Source: Symsagittifera roscoffensis (Eukaryota > Xenacoelomorpha > Acoela > Convolutidae). From it: a DNA stretch of 64,000 bases. The number at the start of each line of letters is the position of its first letter. Position 1 is the stretch's first letter. Of the stretch, positions 11,166 to 23,499 are shown piece after piece. The stretch spans positions 14,174,660 to 14,238,659 of the forward strand of contig NC_087069.1 of NCBI RefSeq assembly GCF_963678635.1, read 5' to 3'. The notes below the pieces were generated by a model. It was not told the origin of the DNA and searched no databases. It saw nothing but the letters and a program-made list of their open reading frames with translations. Both the position numbers and the translations under genes were made by a program.

Positions 11166-14100
11166 AATTGTAGGCCAATTTTTGTCAGCTTTTTTGTCGG
11201 CTGAGTTGACACATCGTATAACTGACTTTTATTGCTATATGCTTTTCACATTGTAATTGTTTTTTGTGTTTTGATTTGAATTCGCTGTTTTTTTTCTGGA
11301 ATTTTTGCCATTTTCTTGTTTTGTATTTTCTTGCTTAAATTTTTTATAGTGTCAAACTGATTTCGGCTGATCTTTTATTGGCTTGATAATTGAACTTTGA
11401 AATCTTTCATAATTTTTAACATCGCCGGGTTGCCCAAATTGCGAAAAAAAAATAAAAACATTAGCTTTTTCATGGCAATATTTGTTTTCGTCTTTTTCCT
11501 TTTTTCTGGGCTTTTTACGTTTGTGCCCCAAATATATCGTCGGCTTAATAGTCTCATGTGGCATGACGAGCAAAGAAATTTGAATATGCATGTGTGTGGT
11601 TTGAGGCATGACGAGAGAAAAAAATGGTGAGTGGTTTGAGGGGGAGGAGGCTTGTTAACTTTCTTAAAGTCTTAATGATTGTTTTCGGCTTAAAGCGTTT
11701 CTGTTAAATTATTTTTGGCATTTTTATCGCTCGGTAATTTTTCTTAGGATCCGATATTCAAATTCCAACTAAGCTGGAGTCTTCGTGTTTTTCAAAATTA
11801 GTCTGATTCATTTTGATAAACCTGGTTTTTTTCTTCGTTTTCGATTTTTTTTCGCCTCGAACTTTTTCTGGCGTTTTAATGCAAAAAGTACGAAAATCAG
11901 CTTCATCTCGGTGTTTTAATTTCATTTGGTTTGTTCTCGGCATTGTAATTTCAAAAAAACTTTTGTTCAAGAAAAATTAGGACAAGTGTAGGTGAGTTTT
12001 TGGTAGATATTTTTTTCGATGGTTTTTTTTGCGGTTTTTATCTCAATTACTGTCGGTTATTTTGTCATGTTATTTAGGTGATAATAGTAGTTTATAGTAA
12101 TTTTAGTAGTTTTTTGGGAAAACGAAATTTGTATCTTTTTGGTTTGTTTAGTCGCTCCATCTGCGTGTATTGGTAGTTATTCAATTTTGTATCGCAAGTG
12201 CTGCGAAGCTATATTTCACCTCTGTGTACATTTTTATGTCGCTTCAATGCAATAAATCATTGATTTACTTTTTAAATAAGCCACTTGTTGTCGGCTTATT
12301 GGCTGCTCAGTAAATTCCTAAACCAAATTTAATACGTGTTATTGTAATTTTCGAATTTTTTTTTCTATATTTTTTTTCCCACCAATTTTTTTTTGTTATG
12401 CTTGTCATATCATTTTGGCTAGATTTTAGTTTTTCTCTGATTTTGCCTTGTATTGCATGTGATGCAGAAATCGGCCTCGTCTCTGTGTTAATGTTGAAAG
12501 ATGTAGTAAAATTGCAAGTGGTGCGAAGCTGAGCTTCGCCTCTGTGTTGAATTATTGTTTTAAAATCTCAATCATGTTTTGATATGTTATGTTTGTTTTC
12601 AAAATTGATAGAATGAATATATGTTTCTTCAAATGAATCTGAGTTATGATGTCATGTAAAAAAGGATAAAGGATAACACAAAGGACAAACTTTTCAGAGA
12701 AAAAACTGTTAAAAAGCTTTAATAGAAACTTTCTGAAAATCTGTTGAAAAGCAAATTTGGGCAATAATCAAAAAAGTCTCACGATTGACATGTTGAAGCA
12801 TTTCTCGGACTCCACCAGCAAACGATTAGCAATATAATACGTTTGCTTGCCTACAATGGCTTGTAAAAAGATATTCATCAAAAAACTTTTTAAAAAAATT
12901 TTTGGCGCAACAAAACTCGTATTTAGAGTGTTCGTTATTATAAAACGTAATCACAAACTTTCTTGTAATTAATCGATCTCAATTAGAGTTTTGCATTGCT
13001 AACGCCTGAAAAAAGCGCCTTGATAAAAATTGAACTTAAATCATCAGAAATCTTTGAAGGATTTTAGCAAATATTAAAAGTTGTACTGGTGATTATTTTT
13101 TGAATTCAATTTTGACATGATTTCTTTTGCTCAGCATGTCAATAGATCAAAAAGCTATGCAAATGTTTTAGTTTGGTGCCTTAATTGACTTTGTAATTGA
13201 AAACCATCACAAATTATGAAATTTGTTCGGTTATTTTTACGTAATATCATAGTCGCACTGCTTCCTTTTTTTTCGCATAACGTATATTTATTGATTTGCT
13301 AATGCCTCATTTTTTTTTGAAAATCAAATTGATCAGCAAATGGTTTTTTAGTTTACATTGATGATTTTTAGTAAACCTTGCTTCATTTCTTAGCTCATTA
13401 CTAACGCTTCATAATTTTTTCATCTTTTAGAACTTGTTTGTAAAGTGCTTGCAAACCGAACTGAAAACAAATCTTTGAAAAAATTTCAAGATGCGATGCA
13501 ATCCTTGTCTTTTGTCTTCAAGATTCTTGGAGTTTATTGAGGATCTTTTCGGATAGTGGTACTCGCCAAAGGATCCCTCAACAAAATCAGGTCATGAACA
13601 CGGCCAGATCTGTAGCCAATTTTTGCACATCTGTGTTCAATCTCCAAAAGCGATTCCGATCGTACTGAGGGATCAAAGATTGAACTCGATGCGCCCAGAA
13701 AAAAAGACATGAACTTCACCAAAACTGAACCTAAAGATAGAGCAAAAGAGTCCGCAAAGACACTTTGGTTCACTCGTTCACTCCAGTAGCAGAAGCAGAC
13801 TGTGAGGATGCAATGAACGAAAACAATAACAGCGCGCTTAAATGAACGAAGGAGGATCACTTGGAGAAGAGCTGGGAAGTGTCATTTTCTGATGGAGAAC
13901 GAGGAGAGTCATGTGCCGGTTGGCGCAGTCTGCACGAAACATCTGTCAAAGAGAGTCAAATTCATGATGTCATGACAATTAGGCAAAGACGCGATTGACA
14001 ACCTCGATAATTTTTTGGTAGGTATCTGCAGGTAAGAATCTCAAGTACTTGAATCCTAAAAATGCCTCTAAATAGCTACCAAAGATTATGCAACGAGGGA

Positions 14101-14592
14101 AAAAACAAGTGGATTATGCAGGTCCCATTAAAACAGAAAACGGCAAAGAAGTGTTTTGCAAGTATCAAGTAATCGATTTTCAAAAATTCCGTCGCTCAAC
14201 TTGACAAAACTTACAAGCAGTAAAATATCAGTCAAAGTTCCTTAAAGTGATATTGAAACACTTGTTGTACTAGTGGCAGTAAGAACCAATCAATTCTCAG
14301 GGTTCAAAAGAAAAAGCATGAAAAGCTTTTGCAGGTAAAATTAAATTGAGCAGATATTTCGACCAGAGGGAGAAGATAGAGTGGCTGGGTTGAAATTCTA
14401 TCCAAACTATCAGAGCTAGATTTGGAGTGTTGCTTTTACAAAAAACGCAAAAACGTTCAAAAGATGGCTGCTCGTTAGGTCGAGACTTCAGATGGGCGAA
14501 ACAGAAAACGATTGAGAAGACACTGTTTGAAGCACATTTCGTGCAAGTGCAGAAAATGAAAATTAAAACTGTACCTTACCATTCCTAAATAA
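11166..14592. other. long noncoding stretch with scattered repeat relics
   Basis: Holds hairpin repeats near 12190-12232 and 12513-12550, T-rich runs, and a GC-richer patch at about 13530-14000. That patch has one 108-codon minus-strand frame (13860-13534) that opens with GTG and has a hydrophobic start. I recognise no domain in it and suspect a decayed relic. Confidence 0.35.
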
Positions 14593-15102
14593 AACAAGAC
14601 TGCTCGTATAGGGCGGAGCCTGAATGTTTCGACAGCCTTTTAATGTTTATGGAGCAGTAATAACATTAAAAAATTAAATGTAATAAAACAAAATGAAAAT
14701 TTTTTTCTTCTAAAATTTGAAATGTTTTTATGAAAATCATCCCCCCACACGCCATATAAAGTACAAAAATATAAATTTCGCTCCTTGTAACAAATCATTT
14801 ATGGCAAATAAGCTTCTTTCAACCAATTTGGAACGATTTCTAAGACGGATTAAATCTCCGGTTACGCGTTAATAGCGCGAAATTGGCAAGAATGGCAATC
14901 TTTAAACCCTCATAACTTTACGAAAAATAATCACAGGTGAAATATCTTTTCAAATTTATGCTCAGGACAACAATAGCTTTCGAATGATATTTTAAAATTC
15001 TGTCAAAAATAACTAGTTAAAAAGTCGAAATTTGTCTGAAGAAAAAAAAACCCACCCCGAGCACAAATATTCCGTTACTTTCGTATCGAAAGTCGGAACA
15101 AA
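14593..15102 (-). mobile_element. dominant repeat family, near full-length copy
   Basis: Minus-strand copy running from ACAAGACTGCTCGTATAGGG (3' end) to ACGAAAGTCGG-type GTATCGAAAGTCGGAACAA (5' end). It contains the CCCCCCACACGCCATATAAA block and the GTTACGCGTTAATAGCGCG core. Its 3' hairpin stem is partly mutated. Confidence 0.8.
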
Positions 15103-15778
15103 AATGAAATCAAAAATGTCCTAAAAACTGTACTGCCATTATTTTTACTTTTAGATAACTGCTAGGCTTACTGCTGCAATAAATTATTAAATAACTATCT
15201 TTTTGCTGAAATAATCAGTATTATATCTATGAACTTTAGTGGCTAATAGAAAAAAATATTGTGGTTTAGAATTCAATGTCTGTCTGCTCCTTACAACAAT
15301 CATGATGTAAAGTTCAAAATCTATGGTATAAATCGAAAAAAGATTTAGCACCGTTATATGGAAATGTTAATTTTGAAGTAAAATTGTGCTTGCAAACTAC
15401 AGTACATCAAGACTCTGACCAACGATTCTATGAGTTTTTAACCTGAAGAGTTTCGTTTTTCATTGCGGTTGATGGTATAAAGTTTTCACGGAATCCGAGA
15501 ATGTGTAATTTACGATAAAGAATGGAAGCTGCCTGAGCTTTGACGGGTTAAATTGACTGCAAAATAAATCAGCAAACTTGACAGAACTAACAAAATTATG
15601 AAATCCGGAAGGCTATTTTTTCAGTATAAAAACCGGGAAACGATAGACAAAAATTGGCTTTCAGATTGAATTTACAAGATTTACTGTTTTTTAAAAAGTA
15701 AAATAGCATTCGTAAAATGAACTATTCCAGGCGTGAAGTTGAAAAGTTCTGTGAGACTAGAATACTTTACATGGCCGT
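15103..15778. other. noncoding AT-rich stretch
   Basis: No gene or repeat recognised. Confidence 0.35.
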
Positions 15779-15979
15779 TCATCCAACTTGGGAAGAACTT
15801 TTTTGAGTTTGGCTCAAAGAAATAGTCCAAAAAGACTCGAATGATAAGTTCAAGCTAGCCATCCCGTTTCTTATAATTAAAAACGTCAGCAGAAGTAACA
15901 AAATGTAAACAAAGATTCTCAATAACTTGCTCTTCATTTCGACAGATGATTTCATCTTGGCTTTTTTGAAATTAGCCAA
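15779..15979 (-). CDS. possible orphan first exon or relic encoding a signal-anchor
   Basis: A 66-residue open frame with two alternative ATGs. After a basic start it has a strong hydrophobic segment (LLRIFVYILLLLLTFLII, about residues 20-37), then a short polar tail. That is the shape of the cytosolic tail, signal-anchor and stem start of a type II Golgi enzyme, similar in layout to the glycosyltransferase at 1003. No catalytic domain follows on the minus strand within reach. It could be a relic of a duplicated glycosyltransferase, a real first exon with a distant partner, or chance. I see no family match. Confidence 0.2.
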   Translation of the reverse strand: MANFKKAKMKSSVEMKSKLLRIFVYILLLLLTFLIIRNGMASLNLSFESFWTISLSQTQKSSSQVG

Positions 15980-16854
15980 AAAACTAGAACTTTAAAGCGT
16001 CGTAACAAAGTTCTAGAATTTTTTGCTGTAATTAAAACAAAATACTTCTAATATGGCGAAATGATTTCAAACGACTCGGTTTTGCTCTCTGGTTTTGCTT
16101 GTGTTACATATAAATTTCAATGAGTAGTGAGTGATAAAAAATAATCTAAATCCGCGCTAGTAAAAACAAAATCGTGCTTTTATTTTTATGCTTATGTTTA
16201 TGTGCTGATGAATTATGCATTCATCATGCATAAAAACGTAGACCATTCAACCACCACGTTTTTTTTCTGTCACAGATTGTTCAGTAGAAGAATTTGTTTT
16301 GCACTATGTAAAAAGCTATCTAGATAGCCTTGTTTTTGCAGCGATGATTGTTTTTTTTAAATTTATAAAACCAAAAAATCAGGGATAGTCGGTGTTTTAT
16401 TAAAAACAGACTTTACTCTCGGTGGCACTCTTATAAGAAGTTAGATGAATTCCAAATAACCAAAGCAAGCGATTCCTGCCAATGTCTAGTCATGAAGAAA
16501 TTGGAAAATTTACACATTTCTCACACATTCTGACCTCTTCTCACAATTATTTCAGGCGAACAGGCGCACAGTAGTATTTTATCTACAGTATTCGAAACTT
16601 TTTCAAATTTTCCTAGATAAAATTACCAAAAATAAAAACTCTTTCTCTTGAATCTTCAACCCTAGAGAAAAAACATCAGCTTCAAATCTCAATAGCGAAA
16701 TAAAAGTACTATTCACTGGACATTGAAAGAATTCCAATAATTTGTTTTTTAACTTTGCGGTTTACGGCTAAAAGTACAAAATTCATGAAATACCAGTCTC
16801 ACTAAAACTGAGAAAATATTAAATAATCAATTATTACTGATTGTAATCTCTCCT
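15980..16854. other. noncoding AT-rich stretch
   Basis: No gene or repeat recognised. Confidence 0.35.
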
Positions 16855-18825
16855 TATGAAATCCATATATAATTAGTTATAAAACATTTTAATCGATTAT
16901 AATAAACTATTATTGCATCTATTTTTCATGGAATTTTTTAGTTTTATCCCAATTTCTAATTCAAATCCTGTGCACAAAAATCTGTTATAATTGATTAAAA
17001 TTGATTACAATCCTTTTTTGTTTTCCATTTTTCTTCAACCTTGCATCTAAATTTTTTATTTTTTATGGTTTTCGTAGAGATCGGCTTATGTGAAAGAACC
17101 TGTTTTAAAAGTTTTGAATTCAATTCGAAGTTAAAACGTTTTTGGTTTTGTTCGTATTTTGTAATTTTTTGGTTCTTTGCAATTCAGCAGTAGTTTTTAA
17201 TCGCTCTATGTTTCGTTTAATGGCAGGCACAATTTCAATCAGTTTTTTATTAATTATTTCATTAGTTCTTGAGTAATACAAAAAATTTTGTACTTTTTGT
17301 CCCACGAGGATTGAAATCCTCCTACCCACAATCAAAATGGAGGTTTTTGCTCATTTTTATCATTGTTATCAAATTTATCACTTTTCAATTATATATCATG
17401 AGTTAAGTTATTAACCAAAAGACGAACTTTTAACTAACAAGAAAGGAAACAAATTTTATTTCAAAACAAAAACAACATAACTAAATTTTGTATGAGTCAC
17501 GCAGTGAGAGCCCAATTTAAATTTTTAATAACAGCAACCGCAAACAGAGTTGTCAATGTTTTCCATCAGAATTTAGACGAGTTTATGAAACCTTTTTGTA
17601 ATAAAAAAAATTGAAATTTGACTTCTCTGCCATTTTAGGGCCTTTCATCACAAAATTTCATGGGAAAAAGTGATTCTTTTTTCAATTGATCAGTTGATAT
17701 TTAATCAAGTAAAAATATTCAACAAAAAGAATTATCTGAGAAAAAAATACTTTTTTTATTTCATCCATTTTTAATTACACGTGGTTCTCAAACTGGTTCT
17801 TGGTTGAAAAATTTCAAATCCTTCCGTTTTGTCGATGCAAAAGAAAGCCAATCACTTTCAAGTTTCGGGCTGAAAAAAAAACAGATATTTTCAGATATTT
17901 TAGCGTTGAGCTGGCCAAAGTTGGATCAGACCGAGTCGACCCAACAAAAATGGTTGAGTCTACTCAGTCTGCTCAATCAAAATCATTCAGTGTTTAAAAC
18001 TTAAAACGATAATCTCTAAGTTTGACTTTTGTTCGACCCTAATTCAACACCTGCATCCAAGTTTAATTGTAAATCATCGTTTATAGCGGATCGTTATGTT
18101 GAATTTTTGACAGTTTTAGTTGATGAAATTTACCAAAATTAGGTGTTTAAAGGAATTATAATCAACTATAACTGTGATAGATTCCAAGATAAAAATAATC
18201 TTTAATTTTTGATCAGAATTGATTATAATTCATACAATGAACTCTTTAATTCAATCATAGTCGATTATAATTTGCCAAAACTTTGTCACGCCAAAGGTAT
18301 ATAGTATATTGCAATTTTAGTGTAAATTTTTGTATAAAAAAGATAAATTCTAAAAGTGAGATCTGAGATTTTCAAATCATGAAACTGAAGCAATGTGCTG
18401 ATGTTTTGGTCGTTAAAAAATTTGAACCATGCAACATGAAACAACTTTAAGGAAGAAGAAAAAAAGTAACCATTTGAATTAGGTGAAACTTTCTAAAACA
18501 ATTTTTTCGTTTTCCGCACAAGCCAGCGTCTCTGAAAAGCATAAATTATTGCGAACTCAGACACAAGTTTCAGAACAAAATGGGCAAACGAAAAGGATTA
18601 TAATCGATTATAATCGATTCTAAGAGATTGTTTGTGCAATCTAATGTGGGACAAAAACATTCTATTACTTTTTATTATAATTATATATAATTGTATCAAA
18701 AAGTATAGGGAATAAGAATCTTTTATAATTGACTAAAATGTATTATAATTGATTGCAGTTTGTGTTCAAAATGAGACTTTATAATCGATTATTAATTGTT
18801 TTTAAAATCATAATATAATCGAATC
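16855..18825. repeat. cluster of TTATAATCGATTATAA-type palindromes
   Basis: At least ten copies of an AT-rich palindromic word (ATCGATTATAA, AATTGATTATAATT, GTCGATTATAATTTG) are scattered over about 2 kb, including a tandem pair near 18597-18622. The same words are rare in the rest of the window. No gene is seen here. Short open frames around 17800-18000 and 17120-17335 carry no recognised domain. Confidence 0.55.
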
Positions 18826-19789
18826 GAACATTAACGCTTGAAACTAGATGCGGGCATGGGCTCGAACCTAGCTCAAATCCTGTTTAACCTTTTTTTTCTG
18901 TCCTAATTACACCCTGATACAACTTTAATTCGACATTGAATAAATTTTAGTTCGACCCTTCTTCGAATATGGTTTGACCCCATACTTTGACCGTCAGACT
19001 GTAAGTTAAGTATATTTCTCAAACGTTTTTTTGATCAGAAAAAATGTCAATTTGACCGGTCTCTGTCTGATCGTATTTTGACCAGTTTGACACTGGCGTT
19101 TATATTGAAACAACTTAGAGCATTTTTTTTGCGATGAGCAGAAAACAGCTACATCAGCAACCCATAGATTCAAGCTTGCTCATCAGATTGATCATCGCGC
19201 AAAAATTCTGACAAACTGTTTTTATCTAAAACTTGTCTTTTTTACTTCCAATTTTTCAATCTAAAACTCGCATATAATAATGAAAAAGTTGTCGCGACTC
19301 AACGTTTTTGTTCTCCAAAAAATCTCCAAACTAATCGGGTTGTGTTCAGCGACTTAGGAATTCAAAAAGTTTTGCAATTCAAGACCAGCTCGACCCGAAA
19401 AACGTTTTTTTTAGGTCCCGAGGACAGAAACTTTTCCTAAATCGCTCCGCAAAAGTCATTTCTTACGTAGCGGTTTGTATTTTAGAAGATTTTTCCAGAA
19501 TAGGGCAGAAAAACTCGTATCCTAAGTTGCACCTGCAAATTCAATTTTTTGGGTTCAAAAAATTTCAATTCAAAAAAAATTTATATCAATTCGCGCTCAT
19601 AAGAAAAAAAAATTTTGCGGCACGTCTTAAGATACAATCGGCAAGACTTTTAAAAAAAGCAGCAAGAATTTAAAAAAGTAGCAGCGAGTCAAGGAAAGAC
19701 ATATGAAACCACAAAACTATTGTACCCTCACGCTATGGTAATTACCAAGGGATGGATTTAGCGTCTCGCATCGTATAATGATGGTCTTA
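18826..19789. other. noncoding stretch
   Basis: No gene recognised. Several TTCGACCC and GTTTGACC words near 18890-19090 hint at an old repeat. Confidence 0.35.
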
Positions 19790-20222
19790 TTTTTCCGACT
19801 TTCAAAGAAAACTAAATAAAATTTGTGCTCGGTTTGTTTTTTTCTCAAGAAAAAATTAGAAATTTTAACTAGCAGTGTTTGACGGATTTGTGATCATTTT
19901 TGAAAAGTTATCGGGTTTAAATATTGCCAATATGGCCAATTTGGTACAAATAACCAGCGATATAATTCGTGCTATTAACGCGTAAGCGGAGAATTAATCC
20001 GTATTAGAAATCGTTACAAATTGGATTGAGATATAATTGTTTTTCTATTTATTACTTTAATATATGCAAAACATATCACTTTGTCCCTTACATAGCGTGT
20101 GGAGGATGATTTTCAGTCAAAAAGAAAAAAAATTGATTATTTCATCTTTTTTTATTTTAAACTACTGAATAGAAATTAAAACGCAGTCGAAACACTCAGG
20201 GCTGCTCCTTGATACATACGAG
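19790..20222 (+). mobile_element. dominant repeat family, diverged copy, first of a head-to-tail pair
   Basis: 5' end CCGACTTTCAAAG, core GTGCTATTAACGCGTAAGCG, TAGCGTGTGGAGGATGATTT block, and 3' end GCTGCTCCTTGATACATACG then AGCATTCTTG. Confidence 0.75.
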
Positions 20223-20735
20223 CATTCTTGTTTTTTTGACTTTCGACAGAAACAGAAATTTGTGCTTGGAGATGTTTATTCTAATATTCAGTCAATTTTC
20301 GGCGATCGAAATAATAGTTTTTAACATAAAAACTTATGCCCCATTGAAAAAATTGGCTCCCCAAAATCAAATGTACATAGATGTTTTACCTCGATCCATT
20401 TTTGCAAAGTTTTGGGACTGAAAAAATTGCCATTTTGTTCATGCTCTGGACTGATTCATGAGCGCTTTGTAGATTTTGTCCATCATCTCATAAGCGTAAC
20501 GTGAATTATCTATAGTGGTCAAATATCCCGCTTCAAACTCGTTTAAAATTGACTTGAGGCTAGCTAATGGGTAGTTTTAATTTCTTACGACGCAAATTTT
20601 TACACTTGCTCTTTGATATTGTTCAAAAATTATAGTTTTTCAAAATTTTCTTTTCCCAAAACTATTGGGGATGGATTAGAAGGCAGTCGGAACATTCAGG
20701 GCTTCGCCCTGATATACGATCAGTCTCGTTTCAAT
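20223..20735 (+). mobile_element. dominant repeat family, degraded second copy of the pair
   Basis: Begins directly after the previous copy's CTTG with TTTTTTTGACTTTCGACAG and ends with AGGCAGTCGGAACATTCAGG, the GGGCTTCGCCC hairpin and CAGTCTCG. The middle is mostly unrecognisable. Confidence 0.6.
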
Positions 20736-21412
20736 TTGAAATGATTCAGCGCTTACGTGTGCTATAAAACGGCAAGATATCGCGCGTCAAAAATAAAAAG
20801 ACATCATAAGTTGGGTACAGAAGAACCCAAATGGGTGTTCGTTTTTGAAAATGAATTTTCGGAAAAAAAAAGTCATTACAAAAGAGTATTGCATTGGTGA
20901 ACAAAAAACTGACCGCAAAATCATCAACACGCATTTTCAATTTTTTTTAGAAGGAATATGAATTTTCATAAATGCCAAGATTAAAATTAGTTTTAGGTTG
21001 GCTGAGGGAATTCAAATTGTGAGCTAGGAAGGAAGTCAAATTGTAACTCCTTGTTGAATGCGCTTCTTGTTTTTTCTTTATAAGTTAACTAAATTGGAAA
21101 ACAAATGAAACATGTCCTTTGTAAGGAAGCTCATTCAAAACAAAATTAAGTAAATCTACAAATATTGTTTTGACTTACATTCTGCAAACACTTGTTCTTT
21201 CACATCAAAACGCTCTTTTTCACTGAAACAGCTGTCATTTGATCTTGACGGGGTAATTTTTTGGAAAGTTTTGCAGGCCTGAAATAGTTCAGCGATTTTT
21301 TTTCGGGCTCCGCCAGAACTCTTGAGCGACCCCGATTTCTCAAGTTTTTTTTCGAAATCAGCGAGTATTCTCAATTTCAAAATCAGCAAGTAATGGTGCT
21401 TAAGTCACATTA
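20736..21412. other. noncoding stretch
   Basis: No gene or clear repeat recognised. Confidence 0.35.
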
Positions 21413-21597
21413 TTGTTCCGACTTTCAAAAATCTGGTCCCTCGGGAGCCTAGATTTTTGGCCTAGATTTCAGGCCTAAAACTTATCAGCCTACAAATCAT
21501 AGTTTTGCCAATTTTAAGTTTACTAAAAATCATCCGAAACCAATCAAAGGGCAGGCGGAACACTAAAAGCTTTGTCCTAATACGAGCAGTCTTGTTC
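21413..21597 (+). mobile_element. dominant repeat family, internally deleted copy
   Basis: Has the 5' end TTGTTCCGACTTTC and a 3' end AGGCGGAACACTAAAAGC, then TACGAGCAGTCTTG, with about 350 bases missing between them. The hairpin has decayed. Confidence 0.7.
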
Positions 21598-22096
21598 AAA
21601 TTATCAGGGAGTTGGAAAAAATTGGATGCACAAATGTTTTTAAAATTCTGCACAAAAAAATGTTCCAACAAAATCTGGGGAATAAAATTCAGTGCTGAGC
21701 AGTGCTGGGTTAAATTATTTGGAAAGAAAGAAAAAAATGGGACTTTTACAAGCGTTTTTTTTCTAATTTGGGCTAACATTGGACAAAAAGTATTCAGAAC
21801 AAAGTTTTTTTTGGATATTTAAAAGAACTAAATTGGTGCAAGTCATTTGCTAAAATCTGTTAAAAGTCACCCCGAAATTGGGCAACTTTTGACTCTTATA
21901 TGCAATCACGAAATATACAAAATCTGACAATTCATGCCCTTCTTAAAACCTGTTAGGCTACATAAGAAGCTCATTTTGAAATAAGTTTTTGGGGTAATTC
22001 TTGATTGAATACTAAACCAAGCATGCCCCTTTTAGGGCAATGTTTAGAGTCAAGACTTCACAGATTGAATGGCTCCACATTATTTCTGTTCAATTT
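21598..22096. other. noncoding stretch
   Basis: No gene. Frames on both strands here are overlapping and lack a family signature. Confidence 0.35.
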
Positions 22097-22386
22097 CTAA
22101 GTTCTCACCATTTTTTTTGTCTTTTTTCAATTAAATTGAGAAAAACGCGTAAATATTCATAATTTTTTTTTGTTTAAGTTCCATTCAATTTTTTTTTCAA
22201 TTAAATTGAGAAAAGCGCGTATATATCTCTGCTTTTTTTGTTTAAGTTCTCTTCATTTTTTGTCTTTTTTCAATAAAACTGAGAAAAACACTTATAAAAC
22301 TTTATGATTTTTTTTTGTTTAGGTTCTCTTCATTTTTTGTCTTTTTTCAATTAAATTGAGAAAAACGCGTATATATATTCATGTTT
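22097..22386 (+). repeat. ~65-base minisatellite, four units
   Basis: Unit: AAGTTCTCTTCATTTTTTGT, then CTTTTTTCAATTAAATTGAG, then AAAAACGCGTATATATTCAT. Four diverged units stop right at the 5' end of the next element copy. Confidence 0.8.
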
Positions 22387-22885
22387 TTGTTCCGACTTTC
22401 GATACGAAAGTAACAGAATATTTGTGCTCGGGATGGGTTTTTTTTCTTCAGACAAATTTCGACTTTTTGACGGAATTTTTTTATATCATTCAAAATGGTA
22501 TTGTTTGTCCTACGCTTAAACTTGAAAAAATAATTCTCCTGTGATCATTTTTTGTGAAGTTTGCTATTTTGGCTAATTCGGGACAATTAAAGCGCGATAT
22601 ATTTCGCGCTACTAACGAGTAAGCGGAGATTTAATCCTTCTTAGAAATCGTTCCAAATTGGTTGTAGAAAGCTGATTTACCATAATTGATATGTTACAAG
22701 GAGTGAAATTTTTCTTTTTGTGTTTTATATGGCGTGTGGGGGGATGATTTTCTTAACAAAATTTCAATTTTAAAAAAAATTTCTTTTTAATTTATTACAT
22801 TTAATTTTTGTATGTTATTACTGCTCTATAAACCTTAAAGGCAGTCGGAACAATCAAGGCTTCGCCCTGATACGAGCAGTCTTGT
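22387..22885 (+). mobile_element. dominant repeat family, full-length copy
   Basis: Starts TTGTTCCGACTTTCGATACG, has the core TTTCGCGCTACTAACG and the TATGGCGTGTGGGGGGATGA block, then AGGCAGTCGGAACAATCAAG with a hairpin GGCTTCGCC, and ends TACGAGCAGTCTTG. Confidence 0.9.
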
Positions 22886-23002
22886 TTTATAAAAGCAATC
22901 GAAGTTTTGTGGCGCACAATTGTGCGAACATTTCTTTGCTTTGATTTCTTTTGTTGTGCTATACTGCATAATTTTGAGTTGTTTACCGGTTGTATTTTGA
23001 TT

Positions 23003-23499
23003 TACCGTATGTATCAGGCAAAGCCCTGAAAGTTTCGAATGCCCTTTAAGGCCAATTAAAAAACTGTAAATTGAAAAATTGAGAAAATAGTTTTGAAAAA
23101 TATAGAAAATGTTTTTTATCCCCTCAGACGCTGCGAAAAGTACAAAGAGTATATTTCGCGTTTGGTATTCTAAAACTGAAATCAAATGACTGGCTTCAAT
23201 TCATTTTGGAACGATTTATTCTTTTGGTTACGCTCGCTATAAAAACCAAAAGCAATGGTTTAGTATTCTACGTGTTAGCTGTTCCAAACTAGCCCAATTC
23301 ACAATTTTCAAACTTCCATGTTTTTACATAGAAAGATCACAGATAAATTTTTAAAAAGTTCGAGCTCCGGCCAACAGTATCTTTTAGCTGAATAAAAAAA
23401 GTCGTCAAAAAGAAAAATTAATAGTTGAAAAATCGAGCTTTGACATAATAAAAAACACCCCATACATAGGTTTTACTTCGTGTTCGAAATCCGGAACAA
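23003..23499 (-). mobile_element. dominant repeat family, diverged copy facing the previous one
   Basis: Minus-strand copy: GTATGTATCAGGCAAAGCCC at the 3' end, through TTTTGGAACGATT and GTTCCAAACTAGCCCAATTC, to GAAATCCGGAACAA at the 5' end. It forms a tail-to-tail pair with the copy at 22387-22885. Confidence 0.7.

Noticed and set aside
13534-13860. 108-codon minus-strand gene
   Set aside because: It opens with GTG, has no recognisable domain, and both strands show comparable broken frames; kept only as a possible relic.
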